A stretch of 64,000 nt of DNA, taken from assembly GCF_002777975.1 (NCBI RefSeq), contig NZ_NGVS01000005.1, positions 62,261 to 126,260 of the forward strand, written 5' to 3'. The position numbers were made by a program, and so were the translations under genes. The notes beneath the pieces are model-generated. The model worked only from the letters and a program-made list of their open reading frames with translations. It did no database searches and was not told the DNA's origin. Positions 1 through 9,559 of the stretch are shown here, in pieces (the first letter of the stretch is position 1; the number at the start of each line of letters is the position of its first letter). Source of the DNA: Shewanella carassii (GTDB taxonomy: Bacteria; Pseudomonadota; Gammaproteobacteria; Enterobacterales; Shewanellaceae).

Positions 1-1
1 T

Positions 2-172
2 GATGGTCAAATCCTGGTGATGCACGATGTACTCGGGATCTCCAGCGGCTATATCCCACGCTTTTCCAAGAACTACCTTAAGCAGACAGGTGAAATCCGT
101 GAGGCCGTGAAGGCCTATATCAACGAAGTTCAGCAGGGACAATTCCCCGCTGAAGAACACACCTTTAACTGA
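2..172 (+). CDS. panB: 3-methyl-2-oxobutanoate hydroxymethyltransferase, C-terminal end (partial)
   Basis: Only the last 56 codons are inside the window; the gene runs off the left edge. The frame reads through HDVLGI near its start and ends in TGA at 170-172. PanB adds a hydroxymethyl group from methylene-tetrahydrofolate to 2-oxoisovalerate, making ketopantoate for pantothenate and CoA synthesis in the cytoplasm. The HDVLG segment and the C-terminal helix rich in Lys, Glu and Gln match the end of the PanB family. panC follows after 21 bp, the usual panBC operon order, which supports the call strongly although most of the protein is not visible. Confidence 0.9.
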   Translation, partial: DGQILVMHDVLGISSGYIPRFSKNYLKQTGEIREAVKAYINEVQQGQFPAEEHTFN

Positions 173-193
173 GCCGGGGAGTTTCGCAAGATT

Positions 194-1039
194 ATGCTGA
201 CCACAGCCAAAATAGACGAGATCCGCACCCGAGTGCGGGAGTGGCGCCAAAAGGGAGAAACCATAGCCTTTGTCCCTACCATGGGCAATCTGCACCAAGG
301 GCATGTGAGTTTAATCCTAGAAGCCGCGCGCCGCGCCGATCACGTGGTAGCCTCGATTTTTGTCAACCCATTACAGTTTGGCAAGAATGAGGATCTCGAT
401 GCTTATCCCCGCACTCTGGGCGCCGATCAACAGAAACTGACCGAAGCCGGCTGCGAGCTACTGTTTACCCCAACACCCGAGCTTATCTACCCCAAGGGGC
501 TGGACGCCCAGACCTTTGTGGAAGTCCCCGGGATCTCCGATGAACTTTGCGGCGCCAGCCGTCCAGGGCATTTTCGCGGGGTCGCGACCATAGTCTGCAA
601 GCTATTCAATATAGTACAGCCGGATATCGCCCTGTTTGGCCGTAAGGACTACCAACAGCTTCAAGTGATCAAGACCATGGTGAGCGATCTGTCGCTGCCC
701 ATTGAGGTCATAGGGGTAGAAACTGTTCGCGAGGATTCCGGCCTAGCGCTGAGTTCGCGCAATGGTTACCTCACCGAGGCCGAAAAGGCACGGGCGCCCA
801 AGCTCAAGGCCGCCATGGATAAACTGGCCGAGGCGATTGTACTGGGGCAGGATATCGACCAGGCCGTCAACGATGCCAAGGAGTTTCTGCGCGCCGCCGG
901 GCTTGAACCCGACTATCTGGAAGTGCGTGAGGCTTCAAGCCTCAAACCCGTGAGCAGCGATGACAAGTCGCTGGTGATCCTGGCCGCCGCTTATCTGGGA
1001 AAGGCCCGCCTCATAGACAATATGACGCTGTCACGCTGA
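194..1039 (+). CDS. panC: Pantothenate synthetase
   Basis: A 281-residue protein, the normal PanC length. It joins pantoate and beta-alanine using ATP to give pantothenate. Visible family motifs are [14 protein letters not shown] near residues 27-40 (the HIGH-like ATP site), IFVNPLQF near 55-62, and [11 protein letters not shown] near 148-158. The C-terminal half carries SSRNGYL. The ATG at 194 sits about 10 bp after a GGGGAG ribosome site. It follows panB closely and is followed by a strong hairpin, so panBC looks like the end of a transcript. Nothing is odd about it. Confidence 0.97.
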   Translation: MLTTAKIDEIRTRVREWRQKGETIAFVPTMGNLHQGHVSLILEAARRADHVVASIFVNPLQFGKNEDLDAYPRTLGADQQKLTEAGCELLFTPTPELIYPKGLDAQTFVEVPGISDELCGASRPGHFRGVATIVCKLFNIVQPDIALFGRKDYQQLQVIKTMVSDLSLPIEVIGVETVREDSGLALSSRNGYLTEAEKARAPKLKAAMDKLAEAIVLGQDIDQAVNDAKEFLRAAGLEPDYLEVREASSLKPVSSDDKSLVILAAAYLGKARLIDNMTLSR

Positions 1040-1054
1040 TCTCTTTTCTTTAAA

Positions 1055-1074
1055 AGGGGGGAATCCTCCCCCCT
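1055..1074 (+). terminator. Rho-independent-type hairpin after panC
   Basis: A seven-base stem (AGGGGGG / CCCCCCT) closes a six-base loop 16 bp after the panC stop and is followed by a pyrimidine-rich run (CTTTCTT). This is a probable terminator for panBC. Confidence 0.75.
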
Positions 1075-1202
1075 CTTTCTTCCGAAGACCTTTTTCCAGG
1101 TCGCCAAAAAAATTTCCTTAGTCAAAAACTGGTCTTCAATAAAGGTTTGAGTCATATTGGTTACACTTGTTTTAAATACGTAACCCAAGGATTCCCGTTC
1201 CC

Positions 1203-1709
1203 ATGTTGCCCGGACAGCTCAGATTCTGGCTCTTTACGGCGCTGCTGCTCTCTTGGCAAATTCAAGCCGCTACCGTCTATAAATGTATCAAAGAAGACAA
1301 GGTGGTATTCAGCCAGCAGCCCTGCCCGCAAGCCTTTACCCAGCACAGAATTGAATATCAGTATGGCTTGACTACGGAAACGGCCGAGGGAGAAAGCGTT
1401 GATCCGCTGCAATCCCTTTTGGAGAACGACAGCCTGCCCGAAGACAAGCTGTTGCGCCGACTGGAAGCCGAAGTCTATCGGCTGCAACAACAAAACAGCT
1501 ATCTGGAAATACTGCGGGCCAGTGAGCTACAAAAGCAGGAGCGGCAAGGCTATTGGCAGAAACTGGCGCGGGAAGATCCCGCGTTTATTGAGCAGCGCGA
1601 CAAGATAAACGCCCACTTTGATGAGCTCAAACGCGCCAATGATGACAAGATAGCCAAGCTGCAGCAACACAGACAGTTGCTGCAGCAGAAAGCCGAGGCT
1701 CAGCCCTGA
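1203..1709 (+). CDS. DUF4124-domain exported protein
   Basis: A 168-residue protein with an N-terminal signal peptide: a hydrophobic stretch at about residues 7-20, with cleavage likely after IQA. A DUF4124-type segment follows, in which ATVYKC and VVFSQQPC put two cysteines about 15 residues apart. Such domains are short periplasmic beta modules of unknown role. The C-terminal half (residues 80-165) is strongly helical and Glu/Gln/Lys-rich with leucines in heptad-like spacing, probably a coiled coil. It stands alone between the panC terminator and the convergent ABC transporter genes. No partner or function can be named from context. Confidence 0.75.
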   Translation: MLPGQLRFWLFTALLLSWQIQAATVYKCIKEDKVVFSQQPCPQAFTQHRIEYQYGLTTETAEGESVDPLQSLLENDSLPEDKLLRRLEAEVYRLQQQNSYLEILRASELQKQERQGYWQKLAREDPAFIEQRDKINAHFDELKRANDDKIAKLQQHRQLLQQKAEAQP

Positions 1710-1710
1710 A

Positions 1711-2481
1711 TCAGCTGCGCAGCCCTATCCCACGAGAGATCAGGTAATAGGCCAACAACCACAGACCCACACAGAAGCCCAGCATCACGCCAATGGACAG
1801 CGGCACGCTCATATCGGCAAATCCCAGGAAACCGTAGCGGAACACGTTGATCATATACACCACAGGGTTCAGCGCCGATACGCCACGCCAAAAGTCAGGC
1901 AACAGCGACAACGAGTAAAACACCCCACCAAGATAGGTCAGCGGCGTCAACACAAAGGTGGGGATAATGCTGATATCATCGAAACTCTTGGCAAACACGG
2001 CATTGATAAGGCCGCCAAGGGCAAACAGCACTGAGGTCAGAAACACAGTGACTATCACCAACCCCAAGTGCTGCACACTGAGATCGACAAAGAACATGGC
2101 TACCAGGGTCACTATCAGGCCCACCAACAGTCCACGGGCGACACCGCCACCGACATAGCCTGCGATCATCACATAGTGGGGCACAGGCGCCACTATTAGC
2201 TCTTCCAGGTTACGCTGAAACTTGGCGCTAAAAAAGGAAGATGCCACATTGGAATAAGAGTTGGTGATCACCGACATCATGATAAGGCCCGGGGCGATAA
2301 ACTCCATATAGGACACCCCGCCCATCTCACCGATGCGACTGCCCACCAGATTACCGAAGATCAAGAAATACAATGTCATAGTGATCGCCGGCGGTACCAG
2401 CGTCTGTACCCAAATGCGGGTAAAACGGGTAATTTCCTTGATTAAAATACTCTTGAAGGCAACCAGATACAGACCTCTCAT
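1711..2481 (-). CDS. yadH: ABC-2 type exporter permease (YadH-like)
   Basis: A 256-residue integral membrane protein, the same length as E. coli YadH, with six apparent transmembrane segments and a cytoplasmic N-terminus. The segment around residues 90-100 (AKFQRNLEELIVAPV) is the family's coupling-helix region. It should form the membrane channel of an exporter with the ATPase encoded just upstream. Its ATG overlaps the end of the ATPase gene by 4 bp, indicating translational coupling. The substrate is unknown. ABC-2 permeases of this type move drugs, polysaccharides or lipids, and nothing nearby narrows this. Confidence 0.88.
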   Translation of the reverse strand: MRGLYLVAFKSILIKEITRFTRIWVQTLVPPAITMTLYFLIFGNLVGSRIGEMGGVSYMEFIAPGLIMMSVITNSYSNVASSFFSAKFQRNLEELIVAPVPHYVMIAGYVGGGVARGLLVGLIVTLVAMFFVDLSVQHLGLVIVTVFLTSVLFALGGLINAVFAKSFDDISIIPTFVLTPLTYLGGVFYSLSLLPDFWRGVSALNPVVYMINVFRYGFLGFADMSVPLSIGVMLGFCVGLWLLAYYLISRGIGLRS

Positions 2482-3416
2482 GCCTTGCCTCCTTGGGCAT
2501 TTTCAACCAGTTTCACAAACAACTCCTCCAATCGATTGGCCTTGTTACGCATGGATAGCACCTCAATCCCCTGTTCGCTCAGTAAACCGAAGACGGCGTT
2601 CAAGCTGTGGGACTTCACCAAGTCCACTTCCAGGGTCATAGGATCGGTAAGCCTGACGCTAATATCGCCAAGCTTGGGTACCTCAACAAGCGGCTGCTTG
2701 ATATCCAACACAAAGGTTTCCATATCCAGTTTCGACAGCAGGGATTTCATACTGGTGCACTCCACCAGCACACCCTTATCGATAATGCCTATGTTGCGGC
2801 AGAGCATTTCCGCCTCTTCCAGATAGTGGGTCGTCAGTATGATGGTGACCCCTTCAGCGTTGATTTTTTTGAGAAACTCCCACATGGAGCGCCGCAGTTC
2901 TATATCCACCCCGGCGGTGGGCTCATCGAGGATCAAAAGTTTGGGCTCGTGCATCAAGGCCCTGGCTATCATCAAACGCCGCTTCATGCCGCCGGAAAGC
3001 TGCCGGGATTGGCTGTTGCGTTTGTCCCAGAGATCCAGTTGCCTGAGGTATTTCTCGGCCCGCTTGTGGGCCTCGGCTCTGGGCACACCGTAATAACCGG
3101 CCTGGTTAACCACGATTTGCAGCACTGTCTCAAACTGGTTGAAGTTGAATTCCTGCGGCACCAGGCCGATACACAACTTGGCCTGCTCCAGTTCTTTATC
3201 CAGATCATGGCCAAAGACCCGCACACTGCCGCCACTCTTGTGCACCAGCGAGCTTATGATACCGATAGTGGTGGACTTACCGGCACCGTTGGGGCCAAGC
3301 AAGGCAAAAAAGTCGCCCTGAGCCACATTCAGGCTAATCCCTTTGACGGCCTCGACGCCGCCCTTGTAGGTCTTCTTAAGATTGTCCAGCTCCAACGCCA
3401 GAGCTTTGGTCGTCAT
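2478..3416 (-). CDS. yadG: ABC exporter ATP-binding subunit (YadG-like)
   Basis: The ATPase of the two-gene exporter, 312 residues. It shows Walker A GPNGAGKST, the ABC signature LSGGMKRRLMIARAL, Walker B LLILDEPTAGVD and the switch histidine in TTHYLEEAE. The C-terminal 80 residues form the accessory domain usual in DrrA/YadG-type proteins. The frame is open further upstream, but the ATG at 3416 is chosen because AGGAG precedes it by 8 bp and the protein then begins at the usual point, MTTKALALEL. It lies immediately upstream of the permease. A strong hairpin separates it from hpt. Confidence 0.93.
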   Translation of the reverse strand: MTTKALALELDNLKKTYKGGVEAVKGISLNVAQGDFFALLGPNGAGKSTTIGIISSLVHKSGGSVRVFGHDLDKELEQAKLCIGLVPQEFNFNQFETVLQIVVNQAGYYGVPRAEAHKRAEKYLRQLDLWDKRNSQSRQLSGGMKRRLMIARALMHEPKLLILDEPTAGVDIELRRSMWEFLKKINAEGVTIILTTHYLEEAEMLCRNIGIIDKGVLVECTSMKSLLSKLDMETFVLDIKQPLVEVPKLGDISVRLTDPMTLEVDLVKSHSLNAVFGLLSEQGIEVLSMRNKANRLEELFVKLVENAQGGKA

Positions 3417-3481
3417 AGATGTTTCTCCTAAAGAGCCTCCAATACCTGAGGTATCGGCAGCGGCCCGGGACGCAAAAAGCA

Positions 3482-3505
3482 AGACTCCCGCCGTGGCGGG
3501 AGTCT
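3482..3505 (-). terminator. Strong hairpin between hpt and yadG
   Basis: An 11-base inverted repeat (AGACTCCCGCC / GGCGGGAGTCT) separated by two bases. On the minus strand it is followed by TTGCTTTTTGC. It most likely terminates the mpl-ubiX-hpt transcript and isolates yadGH. Confidence 0.8.
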
Positions 3506-3542
3506 GTCTTACTATATAAACAAAGCCGACATCACAGCTTGC

Positions 3543-4073
3543 TTACTCCTGCGGGATCACCTTGGCGATATAAGGCAGGTTGCGATACTGCTCGGCGTAG
3601 TCGATACCATAACCGACCACAAATTCATCAGGAATAGTAAAACCGACAAAGTCTACCGGTACATCGACTTCACGGCGATCCGGCTTATCCAGCAGAGTAC
3701 AGAGTGTCAGGCTCTTTGGCTCACGCAGCAGCAGCATTTCGCGTACCTTGTTGAGCGTGTTGCCCGAGTCAATCAGATCTTCGACGATCAGCACATCACG
3801 ATCGGCGATTTCCGACTGAACATCTTTGAGTATCTTCACGTCTCTGGAGCTGGTCATGGCATTGCCATAGCTGGAAACAGACATAAAGTCGATCTCTACA
3901 TGGCCCTTAATCCGACGGCAGAGATCGGCCATAAAGACCACTGAGCCCTTGAGCAGGCCGACCATCAGCAACTTGTCGGCATTGGCATAATGCGCATTGA
4001 TGCGCTCGGCTAATTCATCCAGTTTCTGGTTGATCTCTTCTGCCGAGATCATCACTTCGGTGGTGTGTTTCAT
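3543..4073 (-). CDS. hpt: Hypoxanthine phosphoribosyltransferase
   Basis: A 176-residue cytoplasmic purine-salvage enzyme that converts hypoxanthine (and guanine) with PRPP to IMP/GMP. The PRPP-binding loop [13 protein letters not shown] is clear near residues 95-107. [14 protein letters not shown] near 38-51 and [14 protein letters not shown] near 143-156 are also typical. The frame is open for 14 more codons upstream. [10 protein letters not shown] is chosen as the start because it matches the family's beginning and has GAGAGTG just upstream. It follows ubiX with only 7 bp between the coding regions and is probably cotranscribed with mpl and ubiX. Confidence 0.95.
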   Translation of the reverse strand: MKHTTEVMISAEEINQKLDELAERINAHYANADKLLMVGLLKGSVVFMADLCRRIKGHVEIDFMSVSSYGNAMTSSRDVKILKDVQSEIADRDVLIVEDLIDSGNTLNKVREMLLLREPKSLTLCTLLDKPDRREVDVPVDFVGFTIPDEFVVGYGIDYAEQYRNLPYIAKVIPQE

Positions 4074-4080
4074 ATCACTC

Positions 4081-4722
4081 TCAATTGTCGATCTCACTGT
4101 CTTTGGGTTTGTCATAACCCCAGCGATCCGTTAATGCATGTTCGACACCCAGATGATCAAGGATCCGGGCGACCATGAAGTCTATCAGATCTTCAATGGA
4201 TTTGGGATGGTGATAAAAGCCGGGTGCGGCCGGCATTATGATGGCGCCCAGTTGGCTGAGTTTCAACATATGTTCAAGATGAATGGCGTTGAAAGGTGTC
4301 TCTCTGGGCACCAACAACAACTGACCGCGCTCCTTGAGCACTACATCGGCGGCCCGCTCCAGCAGGCTGTTGCTCATACCTGTGGCCACCGCGGCCAGGG
4401 TGCCGGTTGAGCAGGGACAGATCACCATCTGCTTTGGCGCCGCCGAGCCAGACGCCGGTGGAGAAAACCACTCATCCTTGCCGAGCACCCTCAGCTCACC
4501 GCCTTCGGGAAACAGTTTTCTGAGCTGCTCGGTGGCCTTGTCCGGCGCGCTACTGAGTTTAAGCCCATGTTCCGTTGCCAGCACCACCCGAGCGGCGCTG
4601 GACACCATCAGAAAAACCCGAAACTCGGCCTTGAGCAAGCACTCCAGCAGCCTCAGCCCATAGGGCGCTCCGGAGGCGCCGGTCCAGGCGAGGCTGATAC
4701 TCTTAATCTGCTGATATTTCAC
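4081..4722 (-). CDS. ubiX: Flavin prenyltransferase UbiX
   Basis: A 213-residue enzyme that attaches a dimethylallyl group to FMN, making the prenyl-FMN cofactor used by the UbiD decarboxylase in ubiquinone synthesis. The N-terminal [16 protein letters not shown] is the flavin-binding motif, and [12 protein letters not shown] and [13 protein letters not shown] are conserved family blocks. The start is GTG at 4722, which overlaps the mpl stop codon and is preceded by GAGGT. The gene lies in an mpl-ubiX-hpt run on the minus strand. Confidence 0.94.
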   Translation of the reverse strand: MKYQQIKSISLAWTGASGAPYGLRLLECLLKAEFRVFLMVSSAARVVLATEHGLKLSSAPDKATEQLRKLFPEGGELRVLGKDEWFSPPASGSAAPKQMVICPCSTGTLAAVATGMSNSLLERAADVVLKERGQLLLVPRETPFNAIHLEHMLKLSQLGAIIMPAAPGFYHHPKSIEDLIDFMVARILDHLGVEHALTDRWGYDKPKDSEIDN

Positions 4723-6101
4723 GCTTTGACCTCGCCACTTCTGGCTTTAAGGGCCTGGAGCAACTTTTGATGCAGGCCGCCAAAGCCGCCATTGCTCATG
4801 ATCAGCACGGTATCGCCGGGCTTAGCTTCACCACTGACCTTGGCCACTATCTCATCTATGTCGTTCAAAACCTGCACCGGCAGCGGCGCCGCCTGCATGG
4901 CCGCGGCAATATCCCAATCGATATTATCCGCCTGATACAACACAGCCTCATCGGCCAGGGCCATGGCGTTGGCCAGAGTGTCTTTATGTACCCCTTGCTT
5001 CATGGTGTTGGAGCGAGGCTCGAGCACGACAGTGATTTTGCCCTGGCCCACCTTGGCGCGCATTCCCTGAAGAGTAGTGGCGATTGCCGTTGGGTGATGG
5101 GCAAAATCGTCATAAACACTGACACCCTCTACGCTGCCCAACAACTCGAGACGACGCTTGGGCGGGGTAAAGTCTGCCAGCGCCTTGAGCGCATCTACCG
5201 GCAAGACCCCAACATGACGCGCCGCAGCTATCGCCATAGTGGCGTTGTCTATGTTGTGATGCCCAATCAGGTCCCAGCTCAAAACGCCCTGGGATTCACC
5301 GCGGAAAAATAGCTCAAATTCGTGACCATCGTCTGCCAGCATTCTGGCGCTCCAGTCCCCTTGGCCCGCTTCATGGCTCAAGGTTTCCTGCTCACTCCAG
5401 CAGCCCTTGGCTATCACGCCGGCAACCGCCTGGCTGTCTTGCGGCCAGATCACCCGGCCATCCCCCGGCAGGATTCTGAGCAGATGGTGAAACTGCTTCT
5501 GTATCGCCTTGAGATCGTCGAAGATATCGGCATGGTCGAACTCCAGGTTGTTGATCACCAGGGTTCTTGGCTGGTAATGCACAAACTTGGAGCGCTTGTC
5601 GAAGAAGGCGCTGTCATATTCGTCGGCCTCGACCACAAAGAAGGGCGACTCGCCCAACCTGGCCGAAATGCCGAAATTCTGCGGCACCCCACCAATCAAA
5701 AAGCCAGGTTGATAGCCGCAGGCTTCGAGGATCCAGGCCAACATGCTGGCGGTTGAGGTTTTGCCATGGGTACCGGAAACGGCCAATACCCAACGTTCGG
5801 GCAATATATGGTCATGCAGAAACTGCGGGCCCGAGGTGTATTTCAGGCCGCGGTTGAGTACGGTTTCCACACAGGGGTTGCCGCGGCTCATGGCATTGCC
5901 TATCACCACGAGATCCGGCTCGGGATCCAGCTGTGAAGGGTCAAACCCCTGAATAAGATCTATCCCCTGCTGCTCAAGCTGGGTGCTCATGGGAGGGTAT
6001 ACATTGGCATCAGAGCCGGTGACCTTATGTCCCATGGCGCGGGCCAGCAGTGCCAAGCCCCCCATAAAAGTGCCACAGATCCCCAGAATATGTACGTGCA
6101 T
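4719..6101 (-). CDS. mpl: UDP-N-acetylmuramate:L-Ala-gamma-D-Glu-meso-DAP ligase
   Basis: A 460-residue Mur-ligase-family enzyme that recycles peptidoglycan by attaching tripeptide recovered from the wall to UDP-MurNAc in the cytoplasm. The N-terminal [17 protein letters not shown] is the UDP-sugar domain, [13 protein letters not shown] (about residues 113-125) is the ATP P-loop, and [16 protein letters not shown] plus [10 protein letters not shown] are typical of Mpl rather than MurC. The frame extends 41 codons upstream. The ATG at 6101 is preferred because AGAAGG precedes it by 9 bp and the length then matches E. coli Mpl. Confidence 0.95.
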   Translation of the reverse strand: MHVHILGICGTFMGGLALLARAMGHKVTGSDANVYPPMSTQLEQQGIDLIQGFDPSQLDPEPDLVVIGNAMSRGNPCVETVLNRGLKYTSGPQFLHDHILPERWVLAVSGTHGKTSTASMLAWILEACGYQPGFLIGGVPQNFGISARLGESPFFVVEADEYDSAFFDKRSKFVHYQPRTLVINNLEFDHADIFDDLKAIQKQFHHLLRILPGDGRVIWPQDSQAVAGVIAKGCWSEQETLSHEAGQGDWSARMLADDGHEFELFFRGESQGVLSWDLIGHHNIDNATMAIAAARHVGVLPVDALKALADFTPPKRRLELLGSVEGVSVYDDFAHHPTAIATTLQGMRAKVGQGKITVVLEPRSNTMKQGVHKDTLANAMALADEAVLYQADNIDWDIAAAMQAAPLPVQVLNDIDEIVAKVSGEAKPGDTVLIMSNGGFGGLHQKLLQALKARSGEVKA

Positions 6102-6353
6102 TAAGGCCATCCTTCTGCAGTGAGTCCGCTCGCCCCTCGTTGGGCGAGTTTGCATGCCGCTCATTGTACCTATGCCACCGGCAAGACGCGAGAGGCCTCT
6201 GCCAGCTGTCCAGCTTTCTCTCATCTTCGCTAAGCAATGTGATTAATAGATAAAGGAATTTCCCAAAACCTGAGCCGAACGCTGGTCAGGACAGAGCCGC
6301 GCGTTTAAAATGCCCGCAGCCTACGCAAATGCGATTAGCATCAGGAAAGCAGC

Positions 6354-9300
6354 ATGCAGTTAACGGAAGAACTCCAACATCTCAGGCGCGAGCTTGAAGA
6401 TCTCAAACTCAAAGAGACTAACCTGGAAATCAGGACAGATATCCGCCTCGACGCGATAGAACAAAGAATCGAGGCGCTGTTTGCGGCCGTCAATCAGCTT
6501 GCCGAAGAGCAAGCTCTGCCTTTGACGCCCAAGGTTGCCGAGCCGTCAGCAATGCCTGAACAAAATGAACCTCAGGCCGAGCCAAAAGCCACCGATTTGT
6601 CTTTCGAGTCACAGGCTCAGCGCCAGGACGCCTGGCAGCGCAGGGCCGATATTCAGCCTATCGAGCACACCAAACCAACAACAGCTGAAATAGCCGCAAC
6701 ACCAATTGCAGCCAAAGCGCAAACCGCCGCCCCCAAAGTATCCCCCCAAACACAAGCGGGTCGAGGGCAGCAGACTCCCAACTGGGGGCGTAAGTTTGAT
6801 CAGGCTGTGGCCGCCTTTTTTGCCGCTATGCTGAGCCCGCTATTGGGACTCTTCGCACAAGCCAAAGATTTTTATCAGCACTATCAAGCCAAAGGTCAGG
6901 GCCCGGTATTTATGATGACCCTGGCCGGGATCATCGCCATGACCCTGGGCTTTGGTTATCTGCTGCAGTATTCCATGAACCACTGGCTGTCGGACACAGG
7001 AAAGGCTTTGACTGGCTTTGTCTGCGCCAATGGCATTCTGGCCTTGGGAGCCTTTATCCGCAAACGGCAACGAGCAATGGCCGATTTCGGCTCGGGTCTG
7101 GTGGGCCTTGGGCTGATTATCAACTATCTGTGCGCCTATTTTGTCGGACCCTACTTCGAGCTGGTACCGGATGGAGTCAGCTATCTGCTGCTGTTGCTTA
7201 TCACTGTAGCCGGTTACAGTCTGGCGCTGAAACTGGAAGCCAGAGTCATCAGCATAGTCGCCTTGCTGGGTGGCTCCCTGGCACCACTGATGCTGCTTTC
7301 CGGCAGTCAGGCGCCTTTGATGTATCTCCCCTTCCTGCTGCTGATTGGCGGCTGCTCTTTACTCTTGAGTCACAAGATACGTTGGCCTGTGCTGCTGGAA
7401 ACGACAGCCATACTGCACATCGCCTGTATCGAGAGCCTGAGTTTCTTTGTCGAGCTGCCGCTGCAAGGGCAAGGGATAATGGGAGTTCTGGCGCTCATCT
7501 CCCTGCACGGCCTCTTCTATGGCTATGGACTTGGCAGCCTTTGGCTGTTTGGCCGGGAAAGTCTCAGCCACAGGCTGCTGGCTCTGCCGGCGGCCTTGCT
7601 GGCCTTTTTGGTCTATAGCCTGAGCCAGTTCAGCCCCCACGCCGGCGAGCTGCTGCTGGCCAACGCCGCTGTGCTTATCGGCCTGTCGCTCTGGCTTAAA
7701 CAAGACAAACAGCTGCAGACGCTATTGTGGCTGGCGACCGGTGCCTGCCTCGGTTTTGCCGCGCTCAGCCTGCTCAGTGGTGAGCTGCTGGGGCTGGTGT
7801 TACTGCTCGAAGCCTTGCTGTTGATGTGGCTAGGTTGCCGTGAGCAGCAAGCCTCGCTGCGAATCGAGGCCATCACCCTGCTGGCTCTGGGACTGTTCAT
7901 CAACCTGTTGGCCCTTGGCGATATGATCAATGAAGCGCCGGCACTCTTGTCACTGCCGCTGCTGGCTTGGGGGCTAAGCACGCTTAGCTTGTTTGGCTTT
8001 AACCAACTGCTGGGCAAACAGCCCGAACTCAGCCGCTGGGAGCAACAACTGCTGCAGCTGGGACGCGAGCTTGCCAACGTGCTGCTGGTGTCTTTAGCCC
8101 TGGTTAGCGCTTGGCTGATGAGTGAACACTACTTCCTGGTGATAATTCCCGGATTGAGTCTGGCCTTGCTGCTACTCGCGCGCAGGCAACAACTCAGGGT
8201 CAGCGAGGCCTTGGCCTGGGCCTTGTTGTTACCGCTGGCGGCTCAGGTGATCTTCGCCGTTGTGGAGGTGCATAGCCTGAGTTTCCGCGCTCAGCCGCTG
8301 TATGCGCAAATCGCCAGGGTAGAGCTGTTCCTCTGTCTATTACTGGCCTGGTATGCATACCGGCGCTTCCATCCCCAGGGCGAACTTAAGCGTTTGGCCT
8401 GGTACGCTCGCCTGGCCTGCCTGGTGCTCTTGCCACTGCTGTGGCTGCCCAAAATTGCCCTTGGCTTTGAAGATTGGCTGGCCCCGGCCTTGTGGTTATC
8501 CTGCTTTGTCAGCTTAGTATTGGCCCGCAAGTTCAGGCAGCCGATACTGAAACGCGAAGCGGATGTGCTGCTGGTGCTGGCTATAGCCCAAACCGCTTTT
8601 GCCTGCCTGGCAGGACAATGGCCCGGGCTTGTCGCACTGCTGCTGGGCAGTCTCTATTCTGGTCTGCTGCTGTGGCGCTATCCATCCTTGCCAAGGCTCT
8701 GGCAAGGCCCCTGCCGACTCGGCTGGCAGTTGTCACCCTTCTATGGCGCGCTGCTGCTGGCGGTGGTGAGTCACAGCCTGGAGGTATTGTTCAGCCACAC
8801 GTTGGCACTTAGCAGTGTGGTGCTGAGCGGCTACTTCTTTATCCTGCTCAGCCGCAAACCGCTCAAGGCCCTGCGCCCGGGTTACCCCTTTGCCTTTGCC
8901 AGCTTCTTTATCGCCTTGCTGCTGCCCTGGCTCAGTTGGCTCGACAGCCTGCAGTCGTTGCAGCTCGATGCCCTGACTCGGCCTTCTGAGCCTTGGTTGA
9001 TGGCGCTGGCACAAGCTTGCAACCTGGCCTTGCTGGCGCTGTTTATCCGTAAACGGCCATTGGCCATGAGACGCTATCGTCAGCAGTTGCCGACCAATAT
9101 GGTGTTTATCGCCTGGCATGCTCTGTTGCTGCTGGCCTATCTGCCACTGGCCTACCAGATGCCAACCGGATTCGATGCCACCTTAAGCACAGTGCTCATG
9201 GTGTCCCACGGCTGCTGGCTGATGTTCCTCAGCCTGCGTCCCGGCTGCCAGATTATGCTCAAACTGGCCGCAGGTCTGTTTGCCATCAGTTGCCTCAAGG

Positions 9301-9428
9301 TATTGCTGCTGGATATGGCCGCCGCCGATCTGCTGCAAAAGATCATCGTCTTTATGCTGATTGGTGCCTTGCTGCTCGGGGTGGCTTACTTCTACCAGAA
9401 GTCCAGAGCCCGATTGCTGTCACAATAA
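6354..9428 (+). CDS. DUF2339 polytopic membrane protein, 1024 residues
   Basis: A very large inner-membrane protein. Residues 1-60 form a charged helical segment with leucine heptads (probably a coiled coil), and 60-160 are an Ala/Pro/Gln-rich linker. From about residue 180 to the end there are more than twenty closely packed Leu-rich hydrophobic segments. This is the DUF2339 architecture, whose biochemical role is not established. An ATG at 6354 follows an AGGAAAG ribosome site by 6-7 bp. The gene stands alone, divergent from mpl, and ends before a symmetrical terminator. The GC- and CTG-rich codon use reflects its leucine content and need not indicate transfer. Confidence 0.85.
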   Translation: MQLTEELQHLRRELEDLKLKETNLEIRTDIRLDAIEQRIEALFAAVNQLAEEQALPLTPKVAEPSAMPEQNEPQAEPKATDLSFESQAQRQDAWQRRADIQPIEHTKPTTAEIAATPIAAKAQTAAPKVSPQTQAGRGQQTPNWGRKFDQAVAAFFAAMLSPLLGLFAQAKDFYQHYQAKGQGPVFMMTLAGIIAMTLGFGYLLQYSMNHWLSDTGKALTGFVCANGILALGAFIRKRQRAMADFGSGLVGLGLIINYLCAYFVGPYFELVPDGVSYLLLLLITVAGYSLALKLEARVISIVALLGGSLAPLMLLSGSQAPLMYLPFLLLIGGCSLLLSHKIRWPVLLETTAILHIACIESLSFFVELPLQGQGIMGVLALISLHGLFYGYGLGSLWLFGRESLSHRLLALPAALLAFLVYSLSQFSPHAGELLLANAAVLIGLSLWLKQDKQLQTLLWLATGACLGFAALSLLSGELLGLVLLLEALLLMWLGCREQQASLRIEAITLLALGLFINLLALGDMINEAPALLSLPLLAWGLSTLSLFGFNQLLGKQPELSRWEQQLLQLGRELANVLLVSLALVSAWLMSEHYFLVIIPGLSLALLLLARRQQLRVSEALAWALLLPLAAQVIFAVVEVHSLSFRAQPLYAQIARVELFLCLLLAWYAYRRFHPQGELKRLAWYARLACLVLLPLLWLPKIALGFEDWLAPALWLSCFVSLVLARKFRQPILKREADVLLVLAIAQTAFACLAGQWPGLVALLLGSLYSGLLLWRYPSLPRLWQGPCRLGWQLSPFYGALLLAVVSHSLEVLFSHTLALSSVVLSGYFFILLSRKPLKALRPGYPFAFASFFIALLLPWLSWLDSLQSLQLDALTRPSEPWLMALAQACNLALLALFIRKRPLAMRRYRQQLPTNMVFIAWHALLLLAYLPLAYQMPTGFDATLSTVLMVSHGCWLMFLSLRPGCQIMLKLAAGLFAISCLKVLLLDMAAADLLQKIIVFMLIGALLLGVAYFYQKSRARLLSQ

Positions 9429-9480
9429 TGGCTGATATGACGGAGCGCACGACAGCCACAAAGGCGCAAAGCCATTAACA

Positions 9481-9512
9481 AAAGCCCCCGTATTGGCGGC
9501 GGGGGCTTTTTG
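9481..9512. terminator. Bidirectional terminator between DUF2339 gene and metY
   Basis: Stem AAAGCCCCCG / CGGGGGCTTT with a nine-base loop and T-runs on both strands. It is placed between two convergent genes and probably serves both. Confidence 0.85.
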
Positions 9513-9559
9513 AGACAGTTAGTCTGTGCTTACGACAGTTCGGCTTACAACAGATGTGT

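Noticed and set aside
2607-3431. Plus-strand 274-codon frame
   Set aside because: It is antisense to the yadG ATPase gene, whose Walker and signature motifs are intact; composition is histidine/glutamine-rich as expected of a shadow.
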